Assembly (NCBI GenBank): GCA_964540295.1
Contig: CAZIMT010000199.1
Span: 1 to 5,013 of the forward strand
Direction: 5' to 3'
DNA: 5,013 nucleotides
Source: CAZCPB01 sp964540295
GTDB taxonomy: Bacteria; Planctomycetota; Phycisphaerae; Phycisphaerales; UBA1924
Notes under the pieces: model-generated
Databases searched by the model: none
The model's input: only the letters and a program-made list of their open reading frames with translations
What the model was told of the DNA's origin: nothing
Position numbers and translations under genes: made by a program
Shown: positions 1 to 4,790 of the stretch, piece after piece
How positions within the stretch are numbered: position 1 is the first letter of the stretch
How the letters are laid out: each line of letters starts with the position of its first letter

Positions 1-619
1 TCGGCACGCACCGCTCGCGCAGCCGCCGGGCCAGTTCGCCCAGCCCGACCGACTCGCCGAGGTACGTGTCGAAGATGAACTTGACTGTTCAGGCCTCGAT
101 CTCTTCAACCGCCGGGCGCTTGCGGTCCGCGGCGTCCTGAACAACGCGGTAGCCGTAGGGCGGCTCGCCGCCGGTCCACTGATGCTGCCGGTGCCGCTGC
201 ACCATGCCCGACCTGGTGCGTTCGCCCAGAACCCGGCTGAAGTCGGCGGCCACCACCAGCTGCACCTCACGCGCCAGCGCGTTGGTCCCCTCGGTGACAC
301 TGATGACCTGAACGTCGAAGGACTCAAGATCCTCGACCAGCACGTGCGTCTCGGCGACCCGGCCGAGGCGGTCTAACTTGTAGACAAATAGTCGCCCGAT
401 CTGGCCGTCGCGGGCGTCGTCGAGCAGCCGGAGTAGTTGCCCGCGCCCGCCCATGGTCCGGCCGGTCCTGGCCTCGTCGATGTAACGGCGGAGCAATGTC
501 CCCGCAGACTTTTCGCACGCCTCGATCTGGACGGCGATGCTGGTGGAGTCGCGCTTGGCCTCGCTGGAGTAGCGGGCGTACATCGCGTCAGCGCGGGTCG
601 AGGTGTTGCCGCGGGCCAT
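1..619 (-). pseudogene. Large serine recombinase, interrupted by an in-frame TGA and cut by the window edge
   Basis: This is a site-specific DNA recombinase of the serine (resolvase/invertase) family, of the large integrase-like type. The catalytic domain is visible: Y14-A-R-Y-S18-S19 carries the nucleophilic serine (S18 by analogy with the Y-x-R-x-S motif), KLDRLGR at 81-87 supplies the conserved arginines, and FSRVLGERTRSG (127-138) is followed by TGGEPPYGYRV (149-159), the usual hinge into the Recombinase domain. After residue 176 comes a TGA (89-91). The same frame then continues with TVKFIFDTYL and GELARRLRE, which is typical Recombinase-domain sequence, so the stop looks like a nonsense mutation of an Arg (CGA) or Trp (TGG) codon. 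The ATG at 617-619 is preceded by GGGAG and GGAAG, a plausible ribosome binding site. The start lies inside the upstream small gene. The rest of the protein lies beyond base 1. As read, only the catalytic domain would be made, without most of the DNA-binding part. Family assignment is firm; activity is doubtful. Confidence 0.8.
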
Positions 620-698
620 CTTCCGACTCCCTGGAACGTTTGCGCTCGACGGTTTCCACAGCCCGCTCGGCGATCGCGTGGACCAACCAGGCCCGCAT
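588..698 (-). CDS. Small basic/acidic protein overlapping the recombinase start
   Basis: This is an unrecognised 36-residue ORF beginning MRAWLVHAIAERAVETVERK and ending HLDPR. It looks helical and highly charged, and its codons mostly end in G or C like the neighbours. Its 3' end overlaps the first 32 bases of the recombinase gene in another frame, so the two could be translationally coupled. The frame stays protein-like upstream of the ATG (PLLIDRAK) and reaches ATG codons at 750-752 and 756-758, but a TAG at 735-737 interrupts it. If that TAG was once CAG (Gln), the original gene would have started at 752 or 758, just after the end of the DUF3102-like gene. This position, between two genes of the same orientation, suggests a small accessory gene of the same element. 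Function unknown. Confidence 0.4.
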   Translation of the reverse strand: MRAWLVHAIAERAVETVERKRSRESEDGPRQHLDPR

Positions 699-745
699 TT
701 TAGCGCGGTCGATAAGCAACGGACCCGGCCTCGCCTAGATCAGTT

Positions 746-757
746 TGACCATGGTCA
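746..757. repeat. 12-bp perfect palindrome TGACCATGGTCA
   Basis: The palindrome TGACCATGGTCA covers the two possible upstream ATG codons (758-756 and 752-750) of the small gene on the minus strand. It may be an operator half-pair or chance. Its placement over a potential start, between the hairpin and the small gene, is the only reason to list it. Confidence 0.25.
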
Positions 758-770
758 TGGGTTCACCCGA

Positions 771-796
771 GCCCGCACCCCGGGCCGCGTGCGGGC
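771..796. terminator. GC-rich hairpin just after the DUF3102-like gene
   Basis: GCCCGCAC (771-778) and GTGCGGGC (789-796) form a perfect 8-bp stem around a 10-base loop that is itself GC-rich. On the minus strand it begins three bases after the TGA stop at 799-801. No run of T follows on either strand, so it is not a classical intrinsic terminator. It could be a transcript-end stabiliser or an attenuator before the recombinase genes. Confidence 0.3.
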
Positions 797-798
797 CC

Positions 799-1788
799 TC
801 ACGGGTCGCTTGATGCGGAGGCGTTGAGTCCCGCGCCAAGCTCTAGGCCCACACTCGCGATCGCGCGGAGCTCGTTGAGGTCGCGGGTGGTGGCCTCGTC
901 GCGGCGGCGGTTGATGTCGGGGTCGTCGTGGAAGCCGAGCGTGCCGATAGACCGCAGGACTTCGAAGAGCGCCTTGTTAAGGCGGTCAAAGAGCGAGAGC
1001 TGCTGGCCGACGGACCAGTCGGTGAACGAATCGGTCGGATCACGGACGGCTGGCGGGAACGAGATGCCTTCAACGTCATCGCGATCAGCCAGACTGAGCT
1101 TGCTAGCCCCCGGTGTCATTGCGCGGCGATCGGCGTCGGAAGCGATCTCGCGTTCCTTGTGGTCGTCGTTCTCGTTGTTGTCGTACTTCTGGTTGTTCTC
1201 GACGAAAAAGGCTTGGTCTTTCGCGTGACCGAGTACTCGCGGTTGTAGATCTCGTCGAATTCGTCGTCGAAGGCACGGATGCCCACCAGCTGTTCGGCGC
1301 GGTGGAGGCTCAGGGTCGGCTTCGCGGCCTGAATAGGGTTCAAGCTTGGACAATTGTCCAAGTTTGAACGGTTTCGCAAAGGTGGACCGTCGACCAAATT
1401 TGGCCAATTGTCCAAGTTTCGCCCTTCGTCCGCGTCCAGGTCCTGCTCGGCGGCGTGTTCGGCGGCGGCCAGCTTGGCCTCGCCGATGGTGCCGCCGGGT
1501 GTGGCCAGGCGAGCGGCCAGCCGCATCGCTCTGGCGATCGTGTGGCGGTTGATGCCGACCTCGAATGCGACGCGGTCGAGGTAGTTCCCTCAACGCCCGT
1601 GCGCAATCTGGCCTTTGATCTGGAGAAGGGCCGAGCCAAGCTTTGAGCCGCAACTCAAGCAGAGCGTTCTCTGCGGGCTTGATCGGCCGCCAGAGGTGGC
1701 GGATGAGGTTGAGCGTCTGGCCCTCGGAGGTAAAGCCCGAGGTCTCGCCGCTAATCGTCACGGTGATGGTCGTCACTGAAGAAGCCAC
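799..1788 (-). CDS. DUF3102-like helix-turn-helix protein whose middle is out of frame
   Basis: The frame is open for 329 codons from a GTG start preceded by AAGAAAGG, but only its two ends look like protein. Residues 1-52 are protein-like. Residues from about 53 to 194 are Arg/Pro-rich nonsense in this frame, whereas the neighbouring frame reads ALLQIKGQIAHGR, stop, GNYLDRVAFEVGINRHTIAR and then MRLAARLATPGG. That resembles the DUF3102 pattern HGxWxxWLxxxVGIsxxTAxRxMRLA, a helix-turn-helix associated with plasmids and phages. The good frame returns at about residue 195 (FFVENNQKYDNN) and continues with an acidic, Asn-rich linker and a helical tail to the stop at 799-801. One extra C at 1631-1632 and one missing A in the A-run at 1205-1209 would explain the shifts, and the TGA at 1590-1592 falls where the family has Trp. 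The product as read would have a scrambled core. It probably began as a DNA-binding regulator or partition-type protein of the element carrying the recombinase. Family resemblance is moderate; the lesions are well supported by reading. Confidence 0.6.
   Translation of the reverse strand: MASSVTTITVTISGETSGFTSEGQTLNLIRHLWRPIKPAENALLELRLKAWLGPSPDQRPDCARALRELPRPRRIRGRHQPPHDRQSDAAGRSPGHTRRHHRRGQAGRRRTRRRAGPGRGRRAKLGQLAKFGRRSTFAKPFKLGQLSKLEPYSGREADPEPPPRRTAGGHPCLRRRIRRDLQPRVLGHAKDQAFFVENNQKYDNNENDDHKEREIASDADRRAMTPGASKLSLADRDDVEGISFPPAVRDPTDSFTDWSVGQQLSLFDRLNKALFEVLRSIGTLGFHDDPDINRRRDEATTRDLNELRAIASVGLELGAGLNASASSDP
1341..1419. repeat. Two related palindromic repeats inside the DUF3102-like gene
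   Basis: CTTGGACAATTGTCCAAG (1345-1362) is a perfect 18-bp palindrome, extending to 1341-1366 with one mismatched pair. A second copy, TTTGGCCAATTGTCCAAG (1399-1416), matches its first 21 bases at 19 positions and overlaps another perfect palindrome, CCAAATTTGG (1394-1403). The centres (1353.5 and 1407.5) lie 54 bases apart, exactly 18 codons, so the copies encode parallel peptides in the restored frame (NLDNCPSL and NLDNWPNL). They sit in a low-similarity linker between the HTH region and the next helical part. They may be a mobile palindromic repeat tolerated in a linker, or a protein-binding site. Confidence 0.6.
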
Positions 1789-1890
1789 TTCACACCGCCT
1801 TTCTTCTTTGCATTACTAGAGTTCGTTCACTTTCTACAGCGCTGAGAGTTCTCATCGGAAACCGTCGACGTTCCGATCGAGGTCATTGAA
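1789..1890. promoter_or_regulatory. Divergent intergenic region with an inverted repeat
   Basis: This 102-base region separates the minus-strand DUF3102-like gene (start 1788) from the plus-strand 33-residue gene (start 1891), so it should hold both promoters. ATCGGAA (1854-1860) and TTCCGAT (1871-1877) are perfect inverted arms around a 10-base spacer that contains the palindrome CGTCGACG. This is a good operator candidate, ending 13 bases before the plus-strand start. The left half (1800-1835) is richer in A and T. No convincing -35/-10 pair could be fixed by eye. Confidence 0.4.
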
Positions 1891-1992
1891 ATGGACAACA
1901 CGGCGATCAGGGAGAGATTCATCCCACCCGAGCCCGAACGCGAACCGCTTCCGACCGACGCGCGGGTTGCAGATCGGAAGGCCGGGGGATGA
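1891..1992 (+). CDS. 33-residue hypothetical protein, first gene of a coupled pair
   Basis: A short ORF starts at an ATG preceded by GAGG about eight bases upstream. The product begins MDNTAIRERFIPPEPEREPL and ends DRKAGG; it is charged and proline-rich, probably largely unstructured. Its TGA stop overlaps the ATG of the next gene (ATGA, 1989-1992), the arrangement typical of translational coupling, and codons mostly end in G or C. These three points support a real gene despite the length. No family recognised. It lies directly downstream of an inverted repeat that may regulate it. Confidence 0.45.
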   Translation: MDNTAIRERFIPPEPEREPLPTDARVADRKAGG

Positions 1993-2876
1993 GCGTGGAA
2001 CCGAACAAATCTGGCCCAGATCGCATCTGCCTCGCGCAGGCACGATAACTCGCCGAGGCCAGGTCCGCCGCCCGAAAACTGCTGCGAATCGCGCCCGCCG
2101 CCGAGATCTTCATCAAACCGGCCGAGTCTCGATCAGCCAAGCCCACGCCCGTCGCCAAAGCCATGCCGGATCCGCGGCCCGTGTCAAAGCCGATACCTCC
2201 GCCTAATAAGCGGACCGCGGCACGATCGGGCGCCAAGATCTCAAAGATGCAAGAGCTCGTACAGCTTCGGCGCCTCCGCGTCGCCACCGAAAAGATCAAC
2301 CAGCGGCAGGGATTTAGCGTCGTGAGGGTGGTCTACACTTTTGTCTTCCTCTGCGGGCTGTTTCTGTGGATAGTCCCGTTCGGCAGCCAGAATGGGCACT
2401 ATTTAATGATCTCAAGGATCAAGTTTGGTTGTGTGGATGTTGCGCACGAACGGGTCGAGCAAGTCGTTACGCTTCCATCACGAAATCAAGTAAAAGCCTA
2501 TCCCGCACCCAACAAACCGGGACCTTCCTCTCGTGCGTTACAACTCTTACACAGTAAATACCTATACCCCCCCTCACTCGCACAAATGGATTCCAACCCA
2601 GGGGCCGGGGAACTAGGCGCATCACGCACGCCGACACCGCGCATTCCCGAAACGACCGACCCGTCTGCGGCACCCTTCCACACCTCACCGATCTCCCCAA
2701 GCTCCGTCACTGGGTCGTCGGCGGCCTTCTCCGGCACGCCCGCGGCTTTCTGCCGGCCCGGTTGCGCATGCCGCCGCGCCCTAGGACGGGTTTGTTCTGC
2801 TCACGTCTCCGTTCGCACACCGCACGGTCAAAGAGCCTCTTGCGTCCCTTGCCCGCGATTGGCATCTCAGCCTTGA
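1989..2876 (+). pseudogene. Basic hypothetical protein interrupted by TAA at 2046-2048
   Basis: The ATG overlaps the stop of the preceding 33-residue gene. The frame reads 19 residues ending CLAQAR, then TAA, then continues as LAEARSAARKLLRIAP, a Pro/Lys/Arg-rich linker and a basic helix around KMQELVQLRRLRVATEK. A single change CAA to TAA would explain the stop, since Gln fits the helix (LAQAR-Q-LAEAR). Downstream of the stop the frame stays open to 2876, and a translation restart at the ATG at 2163 is possible. Codons 115-132 (2331-2384) read VVYTFVFLCGLFLWIVPF, a possible membrane segment. Past about 2400 codon use becomes unlike a gene, and past about 2700 the frame is antisense to the HTH gene, so the true end is probably near 2320-2400. 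The stop used to close the feature is the first in frame, not a supported gene end. Function unknown. Confidence 0.4.
2400..2700. other. Lower-GC stretch without a convincing gene
   Basis: Base composition falls below that of the surroundings. Frames open here on both strands have codons with mixed third bases and no recognisable motif. The region lies between the end of a plus-strand gene and the end of a minus-strand gene, where a convergent terminator would be expected. I saw no strong stem-loop followed by T. A run of seven C (2567-2573) is the main oddity. The shifted C-terminal frame of the HTH gene remains open through here to a TAG at 2498-2500. Confidence 0.4.
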
Positions 2877-3012
2877 CATGCGTGCTGATCGTCCCCTTCG
2901 TGACCACGAACAACCTCGCGAGCTTCCTGGCATCGACGAACGCGCCGGGCCTTTTGAGCATCGGATCGCGGAGCACCGGTTCCGCCCCCGTCGAGTTCTC
3001 AGGTTCGCTCAT
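2707..3012 (-). CDS. Small winged-helix/HTH DNA-binding protein, C-terminus frameshifted
   Basis: A 101-residue protein beginning MSEPENSTGAEPVLRDP. Residues 26-62 (FVDARKLARLFVVTKGTIST followed by HVKAEMPIAGKGRKRLFD) have the layout of excisionase/MerR-like or terminase-small-subunit-like HTH proteins: helix, turn, recognition helix around KGTISTHVK, then the G-M/E-P-x-x-G-x-G-x-R-x-FD strand turn. It probably binds DNA as a regulator of a mobile element or of its own operon. I chose the ATG at 3010-3012 because it overlaps the stop of the upstream gene (ATGA), although the frame is open to 3069. After NKP (residue 75) the frame turns Arg-rich. The neighbouring frame instead reads RPRARRHAQPGRQKAAG and then VPEKAADDPVTELGEIGEVW, a more natural continuation. 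One missing C in the run at 2788-2790 (GGG on the plus strand) would explain it. HTH assignment moderate to good; target unknown. Confidence 0.6.
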   Translation of the reverse strand: MSEPENSTGAEPVLRDPMLKRPGAFVDARKLARLFVVTKGTISTHVKAEMPIAGKGRKRLFDRAVCERRREQNKPVLGRGGMRNRAGRKPRACRRRPPTTQ

Positions 3013-3362
3013 CCGACCCGCCAGATCCTTTGATTGGCGGTCCTGCCATACTCGGCACCCCTGATCCACCCCGCGAACTCTTCTGTGACACCCAAGCCCT
3101 CCACGAGCGACACCGGGTCAATCTTCTCCACCTTGCACGTCGCCATCAGCACGGACTGGAACCACCCGGCATTCTGGCCGAGCGTGAGAGGCGAGAGCGA
3201 GTAACGATCGGCGATCTCCGCCGCCGTGAGCTCGTCACCGTGGAACAGCTCGTCCCAGACCCCATTGACGAGGCTCTCGTCCTTGCCGTCGAGGAACGAG
3301 CGCAGGATCGCCCGCAGGGCCCACGCCTCACGGGAGCAGCTGTCGTCCGTCGCGCTGTTCAT
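3009..3362 (-). CDS. 117-residue hypothetical protein, coupled to the HTH gene
   Basis: The body of this ORF is clearly coding: nearly all codons end in G or C and the sequence is globular (REAWALRAILRSFLDGKDES, LVNGVWDELFHGDELTAAEI, ADRYSLSPLTLGQNAGWF). TAAEIADRYSLSPLTL (46-61) could be a short HTH-like segment; there is no transmembrane segment. I do not recognise the family. The stop overlaps the start of the HTH gene (ATGA), so the two are likely translated together. The ATG at 3360-3362 has no visible ribosome binding site, and residues 1-10 (MNSATDDSCS) look unlike the rest. The real start may therefore lie upstream in the ORF at 3328-3435, joined by a lost or gained base. Confidence 0.65.
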   Translation of the reverse strand: MNSATDDSCSREAWALRAILRSFLDGKDESLVNGVWDELFHGDELTAAEIADRYSLSPLTLGQNAGWFQSVLMATCKVEKIDPVSLVEGLGVTEEFAGWIRGAEYGRTANQRIWRVG

Positions 3363-3435
3363 TGGCGGTCGCCATCGGATCGAAACCCAGCTCCCTTTCT
3401 ATATCCAACCATGTTCGCATCAACTTCTGAGCCAA
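3328..3435 (-). CDS. Short ORF upstream of the 117-residue gene, possibly its true N-terminus
   Basis: A 35-residue ORF from a TTG start (MAQKLMRTWLDIERELGFDP, then MATANEQRDGRQLLP). It has a strong Shine-Dalgarno, GGAGG, seven bases upstream, whereas the internal ATG at 3418-3420 is too far from it. The protein reads like the folded N-terminus of something, and it overlaps the following gene by 35 bases in another frame. If one base was lost or gained near 3330-3362, the two ORFs would join into one protein running from LGFDPMATANEQRD into REAWALRAIL. Either an overlapping small gene or half of a frameshifted gene; I lean to the latter. Confidence 0.4.
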   Translation of the reverse strand: MAQKLMRTWLDIERELGFDPMATANEQRDGRQLLP

Positions 3436-3540
3436 CTTTCCCCCTCCCCAGACCGGAACGTGGGGCGAGTGAACACAGGCCGAACGCCGGACGACAACCT
3501 CGCGCTCTGGCATGCCAACCCGACCGACCGAGCACGAGGG

Positions 3541-3601
3541 CGATCTTCTTATGCTTTTTGTAATCTTACATTCAATGTTGTACTGCGGCATTCTAATACT
3601 T
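3541..3601. promoter_or_regulatory. AT-rich island, candidate promoter region
   Basis: A sharp AT-rich patch in GC-rich surroundings lies between the minus-strand unit reading from 3435 and a possible plus-strand gene from 3600. On the minus strand TTGAAT followed by CATAAG/ATAAGA at 16-17 bases is a weak match to a sigma-70 promoter. On the plus strand TTCAAT and TAATAC lie 17 bases apart. Neither is strong, so only the composition and position are firm. Confidence 0.3.
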
Positions 3602-3989
3602 GGCTTGCGTGGTCCTCGGGAGTAGCGCCCAGCGGAGATCATTAGCGACCCCAGCTCGGATTCATCTTTGCAAGCACCAGGTCGCGGACCGCGGTGACAG
3701 TACGTCGGGTGTCGCCGATTCCGATTCCATCGATGCCATCGAGCTGGAGCTGCTGCTCGAAAGTTTCGTCAAAACAGAGTCGATCGACGCCTCGGCGTTG
3801 TTAAGTTGCTCCGCGAGGTACTCACGCGGTACGGACCTCAACGCGCGGACGGCGCGTCGACCGGCCGTCGAGCGTTGGGAACGAGGTAATCGTTCAGACC
3901 GCCGGATCCGTCTTTTTCTCGTGGGCCGAATCATAAGAATCGCAGGTTGGAAGCAGCGGACGCGGGTCGTCCTGCGCGACGCAGACTAA
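3600..3989 (+). CDS. Hypothetical helical protein, tentative
   Basis: The stretch 3710-3950 reads like a helical protein: DSDSIDAIELELLLESFVKT, SIDASALLSC, and a basic C-terminal part ARRPAVERWERGN then RIRLFLVGRIIRIAG. Third codon positions are mostly G or C. The N-terminal 30 or so residues from the TTG at 3600 are unconvincing and the start is unknown. The end overlaps the opposing gene at 3894-4346 by 96 bases. An antisense frame (3662-3934, minus) is also open but yields a low-complexity run of seven serines and is less likely. No family recognised. Confidence 0.35.
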   Translation: MACVVLGSSAQRRSLATPARIHLCKHQVADRGDSTSGVADSDSIDAIELELLLESFVKTESIDASALLSCSARYSRGTDLNARTARRPAVERWERGNRSDRRIRLFLVGRIIRIAGWKQRTRVVLRDAD

Positions 3990-4346
3990 GACGACGGCGG
4001 AGTTCTTATAACGTCCGATCTCGGCGACCTGCTCGGCCTTGCGAACCCTGGCGACTTCGGCGTCTGCCATCTCGGTGGGTGATAGATCTCGAACACAAAG
4101 TTTTTGACTTTTCTTGCGGGGAGATCGGCGCACACCGTTTGGCGACGCCAGCGGCGGTCCGTTGCCAGCCTTGATCGGCTCGAACGTCGGGTCGCGGAAC
4201 GTCTGTTCGACCGGATGTGGCTCGGCCGATCGTGGGACGGAACTTCGGTCCGGAGGCTGGCTGTTGGTGTGCCCGTTGAATGGTGAATGGTGATCGCCAT
4301 GGCCACCCGGGTGGGCGGCCCTGTCTTCTTTGGTTGAGAGATCCAC
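3894..4346 (-). CDS. 150-residue hypothetical protein
   Basis: It starts at a GTG preceded by GAAGGTAGG. The N-terminal third (to about residue 50) is His/Pro/Ser-rich and looks disordered. TFRDPTFEPIKAGNG, a basic patch RRSPRKK, and a helical segment MADAEVARVRKAEQVAEIGR follow, then a hydrophobic strand NSAVVLVCVAQDD. No family recognised. Between about 4085 and 4140 the neighbouring frame reads ADLPARKVKNFVFEIYHP, which is more natural than the RSPRKKSQKLCVRDLSP of this frame. A pair of compensating one-base changes, as in the DUF3102-like gene, is therefore possible. Its C-terminus opposes the plus-strand ORF ending at 3989. Confidence 0.4.
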   Translation of the reverse strand: MDLSTKEDRAAHPGGHGDHHSPFNGHTNSQPPDRSSVPRSAEPHPVEQTFRDPTFEPIKAGNGPPLASPNGVRRSPRKKSQKLCVRDLSPTEMADAEVARVRKAEQVAEIGRYKNSAVVLVCVAQDDPRPLLPTCDSYDSAHEKKTDPAV

Positions 4347-4667
4347 AGACCTACCTTCGCGCGTGCAACCGCCTTCAGATAAGAGCCGGTCGGACGCAGG
4401 TTGAGCGAGCCGTGAGAAGCGGCCCGCGGTACGCAGTTGGCGGTGGTTGGATCTAGTGCATCGAGCCGCGTAAGGCTGTCAAGGCCTCAAAGTCCTTTCC
4501 CCTCCCTGTTCATTCCCCCTTGACCAACCCCTTCTCCCTTTTGTTGTACGCGACCGCAAGAAGTGAGAAATAATAAGAAGTTCTCACCATCGATGAATTC
4601 TGAGGGCGCAAGAAGTTAGCCGAGGTCCAGACTGGCCACGGGCTCTTGAGTTCCTCGCGCGTACCGT
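4347..4667. other. Non-coding stretch with pyrimidine tract, hairpin and direct repeats
   Basis: No convincing gene was seen in these 321 bases; a long minus-strand frame passes through but has no protein character here. 4494-4543 is an almost unbroken C/T tract on the plus strand. GTGAGAA (4563-4569) and TTCTCAC (4581-4587) form a 7-bp stem with an 11-base loop. CGCAAGAAGT occurs twice (4555-4564 and 4607-4616), and AAGAAGT a third time at 4575-4581 within the hairpin loop and arm. Confidence 0.45.
4563..4587. repeat. Hairpin with 7-bp perfect arms between direct repeats
   Basis: GTGAGAA and TTCTCAC pair perfectly around an AT-rich 11-base loop. The structure lies between two copies of CGCAAGAAGT spaced 52 bases apart. 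This could be an operator, a recombination site remnant or a weak terminator; no T-run follows. Confidence 0.35.
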
Positions 4668-4790
4668 TCATCTCTCCATCGTCTCCTGCCCAGTGGCCTG
4701 CTCGTCTTCCGCCCACTTGAACTCGAACTCGGCGATCTTGGGTGCGTCGAAGGCCTCCACGACCTTGGCAATTTGGGCCGCAGGCCCCAT
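4668..4790 (-). CDS. 40-residue ORF, likely C-terminal remnant of a gene
   Basis: It reads MGPAAQIAKVVEAFDAPKIA followed by EFEFKWAEDEQATGQETMER, with mostly G/C-ending codons and a protein-like helix-strand pattern. Directly upstream the frame meets TGA codons and the sequence turns into nitrilase coding sequence on the other strand. This is therefore either a small gene or, more likely, the 3' end of a gene whose front was removed when the nitrilase fragment became its neighbour. Family not recognised. No clear ribosome binding site precedes the ATG. Confidence 0.4.
   Translation of the reverse strand: MGPAAQIAKVVEAFDAPKIAEFEFKWAEDEQATGQETMER

Noticed and set aside
824..1248. Plus-strand ORFs, including a Val/Leu-rich one that looks membrane-like (VVVVLVVVVLLVVL)
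   Set aside because: The hydrophobic run is the complement of the Asn/Asp/Glu codons of the DUF3102-like protein's acidic linker.
89..1592. UGA read as tryptophan, suggested by two in-frame TGA codons, one at a conserved Trp position
   Set aside because: Other genes here use TGA as a normal stop in ATGA junctions (1992, 3009), and TAA and TAG interruptions also occur, so a changed code does not explain the pattern.
2241..2399. Minus-strand 52-residue ORF ending LVDLFGGDAEAPKLYELL
   Set aside because: It is antisense to the better supported basic protein and about half of its codons end in A or T.
2366..2557. Plus-strand ORF of 63 codons with several cysteines (LCGCCARTGR)
   Set aside because: Third codon positions are mixed, the region is lower in GC, and no zinc-finger spacing or homologue is recognisable.
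3385..3420. Possible promoter TTGATG to TATAGA upstream of the 117-residue gene
   Set aside because: Spacing is about 14 bases and the sequence appears to be coding (MRTWLDIEREL).
3030..3563. Long plus-strand ORF of 177 codons
   Set aside because: It is the antisense shadow of the 117-residue minus-strand gene, whose codon use is far stronger.
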